Source: Chiua virens
Taxonomy: Eukaryota > Basidiomycota > Agaricomycetes > Boletales > Boletaceae
Direction of reading: 5' to 3'
Length of the DNA: 64,000 bases
Assembly (NCBI GenBank): GCA_019787685.1
Contig: JAHNUO010000003.1
Span: 1,054,001 to 1,118,000 of the forward strand
A program made the translations under genes and the position numbers. Below are positions 46,251-56,494 of this stretch, piece by piece. Position 1 is the first letter of the stretch. Every line of letters starts with the position of its first letter. The notes under the pieces were generated by a model. That model searched no databases. It saw only the letters and a program-made list of their open reading frames with translations, and had not been told where the DNA came from.

Positions 46251-46793
46251 TTTGGGATAGGACACTCACACCATCAATCCCTATGAGACACCTGACTCAA
46301 AGGGGTCCCCTACTCGGTTGGGCCTCTGCACAGTTCTGCAGCTAGAGTTCTGCATGGGTAAACCTGTGGGTATCACCATACTGACCCATACCCTACCTGC
46401 ACCATACCTGTACCTGTCAACCCACAGGTCCCAATGTCCACGGGTACTCCTCACAGGTCCAAGGGTCTTTACCCACAGTGGGTATAATGACGGGTATACC
46501 CAAGGGTATGCAACTACATCTATCATTAGTTACAGGTTCAAATGTACTATCTACTCAATGTCAAACTATGTCCCACCCAACTGGTAACTCGACCTCCTAT
46601 TTGCCCTTGACATCATCCATGAGAGCAATCTTCCTTATATCCATATCCTTCACAAGACCTATTTGACTCCATGACCCGAGACAGAGTAACACCCAGATGC
46701 TTTGAGCAGATAGCCAGTTGTGAATGTGTGAGAGAAGGATTCAGCCATGGCTGAACAGACCCTCAACATCAACTGAAGTAACTACAATTATTG

Positions 46794-47300
46794 TTAATAG
46801 GATTTATCACTCAAGAGTAACAGTGACATACCAGGGATGGAAAGATAATCAAAAGCCATATGAGATAGTAAGGGATAAGTTTCACAATGTTTGCTCCACC
46901 AGGCAAGCATGTCCATGACATTCACAACATCAGCTGCAAGGTAAGCATCCAATTCATCACAAGATTGCCTTGGTTTGGATTTAGCAAGTGGTAGGAGGTT
47001 GTTGAACATGTTGTCTGATGGTTTTTGCTGGCCAGATTGCTTAGTTGCTGAACATCTAGGCTTATGTTGTACTGTGCTTACCTTGTCCTCCCTGCCTGTG
47101 GTGTTTACCTCCAAGTTGACCTCAATGTCCCCAACTGTTGAGAGCATGGTCCAAGTCTGGTGAGATATGTACAAATTGTTGTAAGTGTCATGTACAAGCT
47201 ACTTTGCAGTTGCAATCCATTCAGGGGACCAACCAGCCTCTTCAAAGTACTCAATCTTGTGCTGGGGGTGAAGGACTGCAAGGATTAGTGTGTTCCCTGT
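46794..47300 (-). pseudogene. hAT transposase, C-terminal dimerisation part
   Basis: The minus strand reads TLILAVLHPQHKIEYFEEAG, WSPEWIATAK, then DELDAYLAADVVNVMDMLAW and YPLLSHMAFDYLSIPG, the hATC dimerisation domain. A TAG interrupts after ATAK, and the end is degraded. It is the continuation of 59157-61262 after removal of element C. Confidence 0.87.
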
Positions 47301-47869
47301 TCAAGAGCCATACAAAGTAATGTAGAACATACCAATAGCAATGTGATGAAGGTAATAAATCCCGGCTGAAGTGCAATACTCAGGGGGATTGAAAGAATGA
47401 AAAGAGGGTGAAGAAATGCAATTCCGTTTGACCCAGGGACAACGCTGAGTTGGTGAATGATGAGAAATGGTTTTTGAGTAGTCTGAGATGAATCTGGGGT
47501 GAATCCAGATTAAAACGGATGGAAAAGCAGACACAGCAGTCCAAATCTGGATCGAGAGAATATGAGGAGAGCGAGAGAAAATGAACGTTGACTGAAAACA
47601 ATGTGAGACAGATGCACATGGGCAAAAGCTGCTGTATTTTGTCAATACAGTGAATTTTATAGTCCTCAGGAATACCCTCAGACTTGTCCTAAGTAAGGAT
47701 AATGATAAAAAAAAAGTTTTCATATGGTATAAAGTTTGAGGGGCACCCAAATGTCCCTGCAAGGGCTGTGTGACATGGTCTAGCCAATGCTAAGTATGAA
47801 GAAGGAGTAATAAAAATAAAATAAAAGAGTCCAAGGCAAAACGAGCATGGATACAGCAATCTGGATGAG

Positions 47870-48399
47870 TGTTAGAGACCATGTGACTCAGAGGTAGCAT
47901 TGGATGGGACTTGGCTTCACTGTATGTGGTGCACCCTTGTCACAGTCTGTCCCTATATTTCGGACGTGCAGAGAATGGAGGTAGATATAAGACTCAACAC
48001 ATAAAGTGGAGTCAAGCGGAGTAGAGACCATCAAGGTCTTACAGAGTGTTGGGAGTGAGTTGTACAAATAAACTAATATTCAGACTGAGGGTACACAGTC
48101 GGGGTACTATAGTTTATATACTCAGAGTAGAATGGAGATTAGTAATGGAGTTGGTAAGAAACTGAGTAAGATGGGAGATTGGGAAACAAGATAACCGGAG
48201 GTAAGTCAGGTACTGAGGAAGCCAGGGCTGTGCTCATAAGTGAGACACAGGTTATGTACTAAAACAAAAGAGAAAGCATATATATGTAATGGAGGTCTGG
48301 GGTCGCAGAGTTGCATCCTAAGGGAGATCAACCCGGAGTTATTGTCTAAGAGAAACAGAGTTATATCCGGAGGAATGGAGAATGGAGCAGTATATGACA
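47870..48399 (-). repeat. 3' LTR of element C
   Basis: 530 bp, TGTTAGAGAC...TATATGACA on the plus strand. Compared with the 5' LTR it lacks about 26 bp containing a CTCCAGA/TCTGGAG palindrome, plus scattered changes. Confidence 0.9.
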
Positions 48400-48532
48400 G
48401 TATTCCCCTTTTAGGCCTGAACCCTTTTAGGCCTTTAGCGAGGAACAATAGTCAAGCGGAGTTGAAGTGCGAACAAAGCGCGAGTGAAGGTGACAGATGT
48501 GTGGAGTTTGAATTTGGAGTGTGGGTGACATG

Positions 48533-48540
48533 CTCTGTAT
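48533..48540 (+). promoter_or_regulatory. TATA box of the antisense Zn2Cys6-type gene
   Basis: A TATATAAG-like box about 50 nt before the ATG at 48589, independent of the LTR promoters and on the opposite strand. Confidence 0.5.
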
Positions 48541-48588
48541 ATAAGTCCAGTGGATGGCTGTTTCATTCCTTAACCATTAATTCCAACC

Positions 48589-49553
48589 ATGTCCGATATC
48601 AGCACTATCAAGGAGTGGGACGATGCGTGTCTCAAGGAATGCAACGATGACAGCAACGAGCTGTTTGATGCAACGATGACAGCAACGAGCTGTTTGATGC
48701 AAAGACGACAGAGCAGCGACGATGGATGAAGGTTTGGAGGGAAGCAGAGGAGTGGAGGAAGGTGAAGGAGGCTGAGGAGGCATGCAAGGCTGAAGAGGCA
48801 AGGCATGAGGCAGAGGAGGCAGAGAAAGCGAGGAGGGCTGCAGAGGAGCGGAGGAAAGTGATGGAGCATGAGGCACGAGAGGTCGAGGAGGCCAAGAAAA
48901 GGGTGAGTGGTTTATAATGTCTGGCTTCTGGAGCTGATGGAGTTAATAGGCCAAGGAGGTCTATGTAGAGCAGAGTGCTCCCAAGGAGAAGGACAAGGAG
49001 AAGGACAAGGAGTGAGGGTCAGAGTATGAGGTATGCACTAGGTGCGAGGACCGAGGCCTGGAGTGCATACTGGGCATGGGGAGGAAGTTGGCGGCTTGCA
49101 AGCCTTGTCGAGATGCCAAGGTGAAGTGCAAGAGGCCTGGAGAGGAGGTGACGGAGAAGAAGGTGTGCCGGAGGAAATGGGTAGAGGATTTGGAGGAGGT
49201 GCCAAAGTCGAAGTAGAAGGTGAGGACTGAGTTGTTGTCTGCTGGTCCAAGCAGGGCTCAGGTCTTGTCTCTCCCGGAGACGTTCATGCAGGTGGCAGAG
49301 TTGTGGGCGTGAGTTGCAAAGCAGATGATGGAGGCCGTGAGGGATCTCCAAGTGGCGATGAGATCGCAAAACAGGCGTCTGGATTACCAGAACGCTCTGT
49401 TATCAAGGCTTGTGGAGCTGAAGGTGGAGGAGGTGTATGGAGCAAAGTTGGAGGAGTCAGATGATGAGGATGTGGAGGTGGAGGTGGGCGAAAAGGAGCT
49501 CGCGGAGATGGGCATGGAGATGGAGATGGGTGATTCAGCAGATGTGGAGGGAG
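48589..49553 (+). pseudogene. Zn2Cys6/coiled-coil gene carried antisense in element C
   Basis: ATG 48589 begins MSDISTIKEWDDACLKE. A long charged coiled coil follows (WREAEEWRKVKEAEEACK, repeated EEA/RRA), an intron at 48903-48949, then a six-cysteine cluster CTRCEDRGLEC plus ACKPCRDAKVKC. The spacing CX2CX6CX10CX2CX6C is exactly that of fungal Zn2Cys6 DNA-binding domains. After it come QMMEAVRDLQVAMRSQNRRL and an acidic tail (EESDDEDVEVEVGEKELAEM). Breaks: a 29 bp tandem duplication at about 48643-48700, stops near 49214 and 49310. Element B interrupts the end; the last codons resume at 56500 (EK, stop). It resembles a multicopy agaricomycete protein family of unknown function. Confidence 0.7.
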
Positions 49554-50179
49554 TGTTACAACTTTTCTCTTTTGCCTTGTCGACTCCATTTCCCAATGGA
49601 CTCTTACCTTAGCTCTTCCGCTCTATGATCCTCTCCCCGTACTTGCGGAGATCATATCGCTCCATAGCATGGTAGCTTTCTTTGCTTCTTGATCAGTCGT
49701 CGACGCACGACTCCTTCTTCTCACGAAGTGTTCCCACTTCACCTTTGTTCCCTTTACTCAGTATTTCCTTTCGTTGGAACACCCTTTATATCAAACGTAT
49801 ATAACTCGCAGCGATACTCTACTCCCTCTGTACCACCGTACTTCTGTAGTACCCGCAATACTAGCTGAGTATCTCTGCTCCACTCGCCACAGCACTTGTG
49901 ACTACTCGACCGGACTACTCTTAGTCCCTTTACACACTTGGACTCTTCGTAGTCAACACTCGACCCTCGACCGTCCCTCGGGTATAGATTCCCAAAAGGA
50001 CAACTCTCAGCAATGACTGAGTTTTCACTCGTCTCTCTGGTAGCCAACCGCTGACCAGAAATCCTCATTCGACTCTTCAGCGCACCACGTATCAAGTGGT
50101 GGTTGTTTGAGTTATCGCAGCCACTTGGTACTTGGCACTTTTGCGGCTACGCTAGGGCCTACCCGGAACTACCGTAACA
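49554..50179 (+). repeat. 5' LTR of element B
   Basis: 626 bp, TGTTACAACT...ACCGTAACA. It contains a TATATAA box at 49798-49804. It differs from the 3' LTR at two transition sites (GTGTTCCC/GTGTCCCC and CTCATTC/CTCGTTC). Confidence 0.97.
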
Positions 50180-50181
50180 TA

Positions 50182-50192
50182 AGATCAAGACT
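50182..50192 (+). other. Primer-binding site of element B
   Basis: AGATCAAGACT two nucleotides after the 5' LTR, identical in sequence and spacing to element A. In B no AGTCTTGATCT is found after the LTR TATA box, unlike A. Confidence 0.55.
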
Positions 50193-50572
50193 GCCAATAC
50201 AGCCTGCCTTCATGCAGCTAGCTGCCCACCATTGCAGGACGACACCCCACCCGTCCAACCTTGAACCCCGCTTGGAATCTCCGAGCCGCCCACACCCCGT
50301 CGTCCGATCTGTCTGACGAAAACCCTGAACCCTTGACCCCACTTTCTGAACCTCAGGAAGCAGACCTCGACATCAACGTCGAACACCTTGACTCGGAAGA
50401 CGAAACCCAGCGACTAGCTGACCGTCTTCACCAGACACTCGACCTCCCCGCACTTGCCACCTTCGCGTCCCCTACGACCCCACGAAGGCCGAACCCCAGA
50501 CCATCATCTATCCGGAACCCGAACCCATCCATCGTACCACCACCCGTACGGTCGACCACCACCTCGACCAAC

Positions 50573-51475
50573 ATGTCTAACAAGGCTGTTGAACTTCGTC
50601 TCGGAAAACCCTCGGCCTTTGACGGATCCTACGATCGTGCCATACCCTGGCTCAACGACGTCGCCACATACCTCTTCGTTAATGAGGATGTCTACAACAC
50701 TGAAAACAAACGAGTGGCTTTTGCCCTCTCCTTCATGACCGAAGGATCTGCTCTGACTTGGGCCGACACGTTCCGCGCCAAGTCCATCATCACTAGGTCC
50801 TTTGGAACCTGGACCGATTGGCAAACGGAGTTCCGAAAGGACTTCGAACACCATGACACCAAAGGTGACGCCATCGCCTGGCTATCCACCACCCGTACGA
50901 CCAAGAACGAGGACGTCCCCGCGTACATCTCCTCCTTCCACAACAAGGTCGTTACTGCAGGACTTGCCGGCTCCGACTCCATCCTTATCAACTTCTTCGC
51001 CGCCGGGCTTCCCCCTTCCCTCATGAGACGCATCCAAGGGATGGACACAGTCCCTACCACGATCGATAAGTGGTATACCCAAGCCGTCCACTTCAAGACC
51101 CAATGGGAACGCGCCGACGAGATCGCTCGCCGAAACAAGAAACCCGCCGCCGCTGTGGTCTACCACGAACAACCCTCTCGAAAGAAGGAGCGAGACCCTG
51201 ACGCGATGGACGTAGACGCCATCTATGTCCCAAAACTTACCGAAGCAGAGCGAAAGCGATGCTTTGACCAGAAACTCTGTTTCCGCTGCCGCAAACCCGG
51301 ACACCAAACGTCCGCCTGCACAGCGTTCTCGACTAAAAACCCCCCGTCGCCTCCAAAGAAGGTTCGGAAAACCGCACCCAAACCCGAACCCATCCCAGCC
51401 TTAGTAGAGGTAGAGGAGGAGGACGAGGACGCCATGAGCGTCAACAAGGTGACCACTCCGGTCACGGGTTTTTAA
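50573..51475 (+). CDS. Gag of element B
   Basis: Structural polyprotein that forms virus-like particles. The first ATG of the frame is 50573 (MSNKAVELRLGKPSAFDG), and A also has its first ATG here. The frame is open back to 50222, so non-ATG or upstream initiation is possible. Capsid core: WLNDVATYLFVNEDVYN, FALSFMTEGSALTWADTF, INFFAAGLPPSLMRRIQGMD. Zinc knuckle CFRCRKPGHQTSAC (CX2CX4HX4C), then a Lys/Pro linker and an acidic end. Stop TAA 51473-51475 directly follows the heptamer GGGTTTT. Confidence 0.93.
   Translation: MSNKAVELRLGKPSAFDGSYDRAIPWLNDVATYLFVNEDVYNTENKRVAFALSFMTEGSALTWADTFRAKSIITRSFGTWTDWQTEFRKDFEHHDTKGDAIAWLSTTRTTKNEDVPAYISSFHNKVVTAGLAGSDSILINFFAAGLPPSLMRRIQGMDTVPTTIDKWYTQAVHFKTQWERADEIARRNKKPAAAVVYHEQPSRKKERDPDAMDVDAIYVPKLTEAERKRCFDQKLCFRCRKPGHQTSACTAFSTKNPPSPPKKVRKTAPKPEPIPALVEVEEEDEDAMSVNKVTTPVTGF
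51466..51472 (+). promoter_or_regulatory. Candidate -1 ribosomal frameshift site (GGGTTTT)
   Basis: G GGT TTT in the gag frame fits X XXY YYZ and sits immediately before the gag TAA. The -1 frame (GGG TTT TTA AGG...) is open through to pol without a stop. The matching site in the degenerate element A is AGGTTTT. Confidence 0.5.
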
Positions 51476-51552
51476 GGAGGAAGACCGATTCGACGCCAGT
51501 ATCTTCCCATTCTCGTACCCATGTACTTGTAGCTGAGCTTTCGTCTCAATCT

Positions 51553-54500
51553 ATGCAAATTCCAGTAAGATTGAACGTTACGGCTACCTCTCAAGACGTC
51601 GACACCCGTGCCCTCATAGACTCTGGGGCCGGGATCAACTGCATCGACTGGAACTTCGTCCAAAAACACAAATTCCCGAAAGACCGCCTTCCGAAACCAA
51701 TCCCGGTCAGGAACGTGGACTCTACCATGAACAAGAACGGTGACATCAAGTTCACCACCACCCTTCGGATCACTCTTGGTGGAGTGCTCCAACGCATCAA
51801 GTTCCACGTCATCCACTGTGGTTCTGAGAACGTCATCCTCGGTCTCCCATGGCTTAAAGCAACCAATCCGATCATCGATTGGGTAGCAAAGACCATCACC
51901 GTCTCCGCCCCTGAACCAGACCTACCCCCTACCATCACCGACGAACCCAAACACTCCGCCAAACTCGCTCACCCACCTCCCATCCGTCCCGTTCACCACC
52001 TCGATGTCGATCCCATCTGGGACGGCAAACTCTATGACTACCTCGGCATAGAAACCGGGCATCGTTTTACCACCCGATCCGTGCAACACTCCGTCAATCG
52101 CGTAATGCGTGCAGGACAACGCTTCGTTCGGACCACTCAACCCGAGAAGCTCACCAATGCTACCGCCCTTGTGGCCGCAGCAAAGAAACCCAGGATCACC
52201 CTCCCATCGGAATACTCGGAATTCGAATCGGTATTCGCGAAAGAACCCTTCAATCAGATGCCTCCCTCAAGGTCCTGCGACCACGAAATCCATCTGAAAG
52301 ACACCTTCATACCCAAGGTCGGAAAGGTCTACCCCTTGTCTCCAGACGAGCGCAAGGCCACCGACGACTTCATAGACGAACATCTCGCCAACGGCAAGAT
52401 CCGCCTGTCCAACTCCCCTCAAGCATCTCCTTTCTTCTTCGTCAAAAAGAAGGATGGCAAACTCCGTCCCTGCCAGGACTACCGCTACGTCAACGAACAC
52501 ACTGTTCGCGACGCCTACCCCCTCCCGCTCATTTCCGACCTCGTTGATAAACTAAAGGACGCTAAGCTGTTCACAAAGTTTGACGTCCGATGGGGTTACA
52601 ACAATGTTCGCATCAAGGACGGGCACCAATGGAAAGCCGCCTTCATCACTCATCGCGGCCTCTTCGAACCAACGGTCATGTTCTTCGGACTGACAAACTC
52701 CCCGGCCACCTTCCAACGATTCATGAACGACTCGTTCCGCGACATGATCGCCGAAGGATGGCTTGTCATCTACATGGATGATCTCCTCATCTTCTCTGAA
52801 GACGAGGCGACTCACACCGAACGCACCAAACGCGTCCTCGCTCGCATGAAGGAACTCGACCTTCACTTGAAACTCGAAAAATGCCACTTCGCCACCACCG
52901 AAGTAGAATACCTCGGCATGATTGCCCGACCGGGCGAACTAGCCATGGACCCCGTCAAGGTCGCCGGTATCACCGACTGGCCGACCCCCACTAAGCTCAA
53001 GGATGTACGATCCTTCATGGGCTTTGCCAACTTCTACCGTCGATTCATCCCCGATTACTCGACCATTGCTCGTCCCCTCGTCGATCTCACCAAGAAAGAC
53101 GCCCCTTGGACGTGGGGACCCGCCCAGGTCAACGCCTTCAACCACCTCAAAAAGGCTTTCACCACGGATCCGGTACTCCGGTTTCCAGACACCTCTCGTC
53201 CCTTCGCCATCGCCACCGACGCATCAAAGTATGCCACCGGGGGTGTACTCCTCCAGACCGATACAAACGGAGACTGGAAACCTTGCTCCTACCTTTCCCA
53301 GTCATTCAACGCTGCGGAGAGGAACTACGACATCTACGACCGCAAACTCCTTGCGGTCATCCGGTCTCTCAAAGCTTGGCGCCACCACCTCCGGGGGAGT
53401 GCGCATCCTGTTACGGTCTTCTCCGACCACAAGAATCTGACGTACTTCCGTCAACCCCAAAACCTGAACCGGCGGCAAGCCCGTTGGTTACTCGACCTTG
53501 CCGACTTCGACCTGACTTTCTCCCATGTCCCCGGCAAACTCCTCGATGGCCCAGACGCGCTCTCCCGCCGTCCGGACCATATTACCTCCGACTCAGACAA
53601 CGAAAACGTCACCCTCCTTCCAGATGACGTGTTCGTAAACCTCGTGACCTCGGACCTACAATCCCACATCGCCAAGTCCTCCGCCGACGACCCGCTGGTC
53701 CTAGACACCCTCAATGCCCTCGACGGTGGTCTTCCCTCATCGTTCCAAGCCCGCCTGTCTGATTGGAAATACGACGCGGGTGTCCTGACATACCAAGGCC
53801 GCATCTATGTTCCCCCAAATCTCGAACTACGGCAACAAATTGTTGCCAGACATCACGACTCTCACACCGCCGGACACCCCGGCTACTTGAAAACTCGCCA
53901 ACTCGTCGCCGCAGAATTCTGGTGGCCGGGCCTTGCCTCCTTCGTCCGCTCCTATGTCTCCGGCTGTTCTGCTTGTCAGCAGCACAAGGTCAACACTCAC
54001 CCAACCACCCCTCCCCTATCCCCGATCCCCTCCGCGTGTTCCCGCCCCTTCCAGAACGTCTCCGTGGATCTCATCACCGATCTACTGATGTCCGCGGAGG
54101 GCTACGATTCCCTCATGGTCGTGGTCGACCACGGCCTTACAAAGGGGGTAATTCTCTGTCCTACGGTAAAAACCGCCGACTCCGCGGGTATAGCCTGCCT
54201 TTTTTTCCACAAAGTTTACACCCGATTTGGTCTTTACGATAAGATCATATCTGACCGTGGCCCGCAGTTCGCCTCCGCTTTTGCAAAAGAACTTTCCCGA
54301 CTTATCGGATACCGCCTCTCCCTGTCGACTGCCTACCATCCCCAATCCGATGGAGAGACAGAACGAGTCAACCAAGAAGTAGAAACCTATCTCCGGATGT
54401 ATTGCCAAAACAACCCGGAGAAATGGGCCGATCTACTCCCTATGGCCGAATTCGCGCATAACCACCGCCCTCACTCCGTCACCGGCAAGTCGCCATTCTT

Positions 54501-55215
54501 CTTGATGATGGGATATGAACCCCGTCCTCTCCCTACCATCATCGCCGAGACCAACCTTCCAGCTGTCAAAGAACGCCTTGACGTCTTGTCCGCAGCCCGC
54601 GACGAAGCCCTTGCTGCACACGAGCTCGCCCGTCAAGCTATGAAAGCGCGATCCTTCCGCAAATTCAAACCATTTGCCAAAGGAGACCAAGTATGGCTCG
54701 AAGCCTGCAACCTGAAACGGGAACTCATCTCCCTGAAACTCGCATCTCGCCGAGAAGGACCCTTTTCCATCACGGAAGTCCTTTCTCCGCTCACCTACCG
54801 ACTCCGCCTCCCTAAGACCTGGAAGATCCACCCGGTCTTCCACGCTTCGCTGTTATCGCCCTATCGCGAAACAGAAACCTACGGCCCGAACTTCCCGAAA
54901 CCACCACCTGACCTTATCGCTGGGGAAGAAGAATACGAAATTGAACGGATCTTGCGCCACACGCGGAACCCGCACAACCGCAAGTTCCTGATCCGATGGA
55001 AGGGATATTCCGCCGCCGATGACTCATGGGAACCCGAATCTAACTTAGGAAATGCCAAGGAAACGGTCGACGCTTATAAGCGGACCCATCCAAAGGATTT
55101 CCCTCAACAACCACCTAGACTACTTGATTCCCCACTTCGACCTCCCCCACCACTCTCCACCATCAGTCTTGACCCACCGCTCCTGTGCAAACTTGCTGCG
55201 CAGCCTCGTCTTTGA
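51553..55215 (+). CDS. Pol of element B: protease, RT, RNase H, integrase, chromodomain
   Basis: 1220 residues from ATG 51553; the frame is open upstream to the gag end, so the natural product is probably Gag-Pol. Protease ALIDSGAG (about residue 20). RT YPLPLISDLVDKLKDAKLF and VIYMDDLLIF (YMDD at 407-410). RNase H PFAIATDASKYATGGVL and FSDHKNLTYF. Integrase zinc finger HHDSHTAGHPG...CSACQQHK. DDE core: VDLITDL (about 838), SDRGPQFAS (D901), and E937 in GETERVNQ, a D-35-E spacing. KIHPVFHASLLSPY is followed by a C-terminal chromodomain (YEIERILRHTRNPHNRKFL, WKGYSAADDSWEPESNL, about 1124-1176). The chromodomain marks it as a chromovirus; such domains direct integration to particular chromatin. 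No inactivating change was seen. Confidence 0.97.
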   Translation: MQIPVRLNVTATSQDVDTRALIDSGAGINCIDWNFVQKHKFPKDRLPKPIPVRNVDSTMNKNGDIKFTTTLRITLGGVLQRIKFHVIHCGSENVILGLPWLKATNPIIDWVAKTITVSAPEPDLPPTITDEPKHSAKLAHPPPIRPVHHLDVDPIWDGKLYDYLGIETGHRFTTRSVQHSVNRVMRAGQRFVRTTQPEKLTNATALVAAAKKPRITLPSEYSEFESVFAKEPFNQMPPSRSCDHEIHLKDTFIPKVGKVYPLSPDERKATDDFIDEHLANGKIRLSNSPQASPFFFVKKKDGKLRPCQDYRYVNEHTVRDAYPLPLISDLVDKLKDAKLFTKFDVRWGYNNVRIKDGHQWKAAFITHRGLFEPTVMFFGLTNSPATFQRFMNDSFRDMIAEGWLVIYMDDLLIFSEDEATHTERTKRVLARMKELDLHLKLEKCHFATTEVEYLGMIARPGELAMDPVKVAGITDWPTPTKLKDVRSFMGFANFYRRFIPDYSTIARPLVDLTKKDAPWTWGPAQVNAFNHLKKAFTTDPVLRFPDTSRPFAIATDASKYATGGVLLQTDTNGDWKPCSYLSQSFNAAERNYDIYDRKLLAVIRSLKAWRHHLRGSAHPVTVFSDHKNLTYFRQPQNLNRRQARWLLDLADFDLTFSHVPGKLLDGPDALSRRPDHITSDSDNENVTLLPDDVFVNLVTSDLQSHIAKSSADDPLVLDTLNALDGGLPSSFQARLSDWKYDAGVLTYQGRIYVPPNLELRQQIVARHHDSHTAGHPGYLKTRQLVAAEFWWPGLASFVRSYVSGCSACQQHKVNTHPTTPPLSPIPSACSRPFQNVSVDLITDLLMSAEGYDSLMVVVDHGLTKGVILCPTVKTADSAGIACLFFHKVYTRFGLYDKIISDRGPQFASAFAKELSRLIGYRLSLSTAYHPQSDGETERVNQEVETYLRMYCQNNPEKWADLLPMAEFAHNHRPHSVTGKSPFFLMMGYEPRPLPTIIAETNLPAVKERLDVLSAARDEALAAHELARQAMKARSFRKFKPFAKGDQVWLEACNLKRELISLKLASRREGPFSITEVLSPLTYRLRLPKTWKIHPVFHASLLSPYRETETYGPNFPKPPPDLIAGEEEYEIERILRHTRNPHNRKFLIRWKGYSAADDSWEPESNLGNAKETVDAYKRTHPKDFPQQPPRLLDSPLRPPPPLSTISLDPPLLCKLAAQPRL

Positions 55216-55868
55216 TCTACCCCGCCTAGGAGGAACCCATACCTTAGCCGCGTCAGGATCCCCAGCCCTAGTCGTGTTCGACTGAGGGAAACAACTGCCC
55301 TGGCTCCACCGCTCAAGCTCCCCCTCGCTTGGCAACCTTGATCTCTGTACCCTTGGCGACCTCTTCATTGAGTGTTCGCTCTCCTCTATGGTCTTTGACT
55401 GATCGCTCCCACTCTTCGTCAGTGTACCTCCACCGAGTCCACCCCTACTCCCTTGTCGACCTCTTCATTGAGTGTCTCCTCGTCCCTTGCGGATGGCCCT
55501 CTACCCTGCTTCATCGCAGACCTGCCCGCTCCTTAGCACGAGCCTACAACTGCTTCCACTCTCTGATCCTCCTCCGACCCCCCTTATCAAACTCGCTATA
55601 TCTCCTGATCTACCGCATCGGATCCTTCGATTCTTGCACCATTGGATAGCCACCGTCCCTAGCTTTCCATCGCCGTCCTGATCGCCTTGATCGCCTCACT
55701 CCTCCCTGAGATATGCACATCTTTGTCGCATCCCTTCCTGGTCACATCGGACCATTCCTTGGACGCCTTTTTCTTTTGTTCAGACCCTCTCCTCACTTGT
55801 TCCCGAGCCTCTGGGACCCTTATTAGGATTGTCTTCGCTTGGCACCTCGACCCTTAACACGGGGGTAA
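55216..55868 (+). other. 3' non-coding segment of element B
   Basis: Between the pol stop and the 3' LTR. Pyrimidine-rich on the plus strand, with two near-repeats of CGACCTCTTCATTGAGTG (about 55357 and 55459). No ORF resembling the zinc-knuckle ORF of element A. Confidence 0.7.
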
Positions 55869-56494
55869 TGTTACAACTTTTCTCTTTTGCCTTGTCGACT
55901 CCATTTCCCAATGGACTCTTACCTTAGCTCTTCCGCTCTATGATCCTCTCCCCGTACTTGCGGAGATCATATCGCTCCATAGCATGGTAGCTTTCTTTGC
56001 TTCTTGATCAGTCGTCGACGCACGACTCCTTCTTCTCACGAAGTGTCCCCACTTCACCTTTGTTCCCTTTACTCAGTATTTCCTTTCGTTGGAACACCCT
56101 TTATATCAAACGTATATAACTCGCAGCGATACTCTACTCCCTCTGTACCACCGTACTTCTGTAGTACCCGCAATACTAGCTGAGTATCTCTGCTCCACTC
56201 GCCACAGCACTTGTGACTACTCGACCGGACTACTCTTAGTCCCTTTACACACTTGGACTCTTCGTAGTCAACACTCGACCCTCGACCGTCCCTCGGGTAT
56301 AGATTCCCAAAAGGACAACTCTCAGCAATGACTGAGTTTTCACTCGTCTCTCTGGTAGCCAACCGCTGACCAGAAATCCTCGTTCGACTCTTCAGCGCAC
56401 CACGTATCAAGTGGTGGTTGTTTGAGTTATCGCAGCCACTTGGTACTTGGCACTTTTGCGGCTACGCTAGGGCCTACCCGGAACTACCGTAACA
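55869..56494 (+). repeat. 3' LTR of element B
   Basis: 626 bp copy of the 5' LTR, preceded by a short polypurine stretch GGGGGTAA at 55861-55868. Confidence 0.97.

Larger units (their letters stand above)
49554..56494 (+). mobile_element. Ty3/gypsy chromodomain LTR retrotransposon B (intact, young)
   Basis: 6941 bp flanked by GGGAG (49549-49553 and 56495-56499). The 626 bp LTRs differ at only two positions. gag and pol are both open. It is inserted near the 3' end of the antisense gene of element C. Its GC content is higher and its CpGs are intact compared with neighbouring repeats. It could be capable of movement, though its LTR lacks the expected complement to its primer site. Confidence 0.96.

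Noticed and set aside
47301..47762. 153-codon open frame on the minus strand inside the hAT element
   Set aside because: It has a low-complexity hydrophobic composition, no family motif, and lies between two conserved transposase blocks, so it is more likely an intron or inserted non-coding segment.
49754..50095. 113-codon minus-strand frame found in both LTRs of element B
   Set aside because: It is repeated at 56069-56410 only because it lies in the LTR; no motif, and it is antisense to the promoter region.
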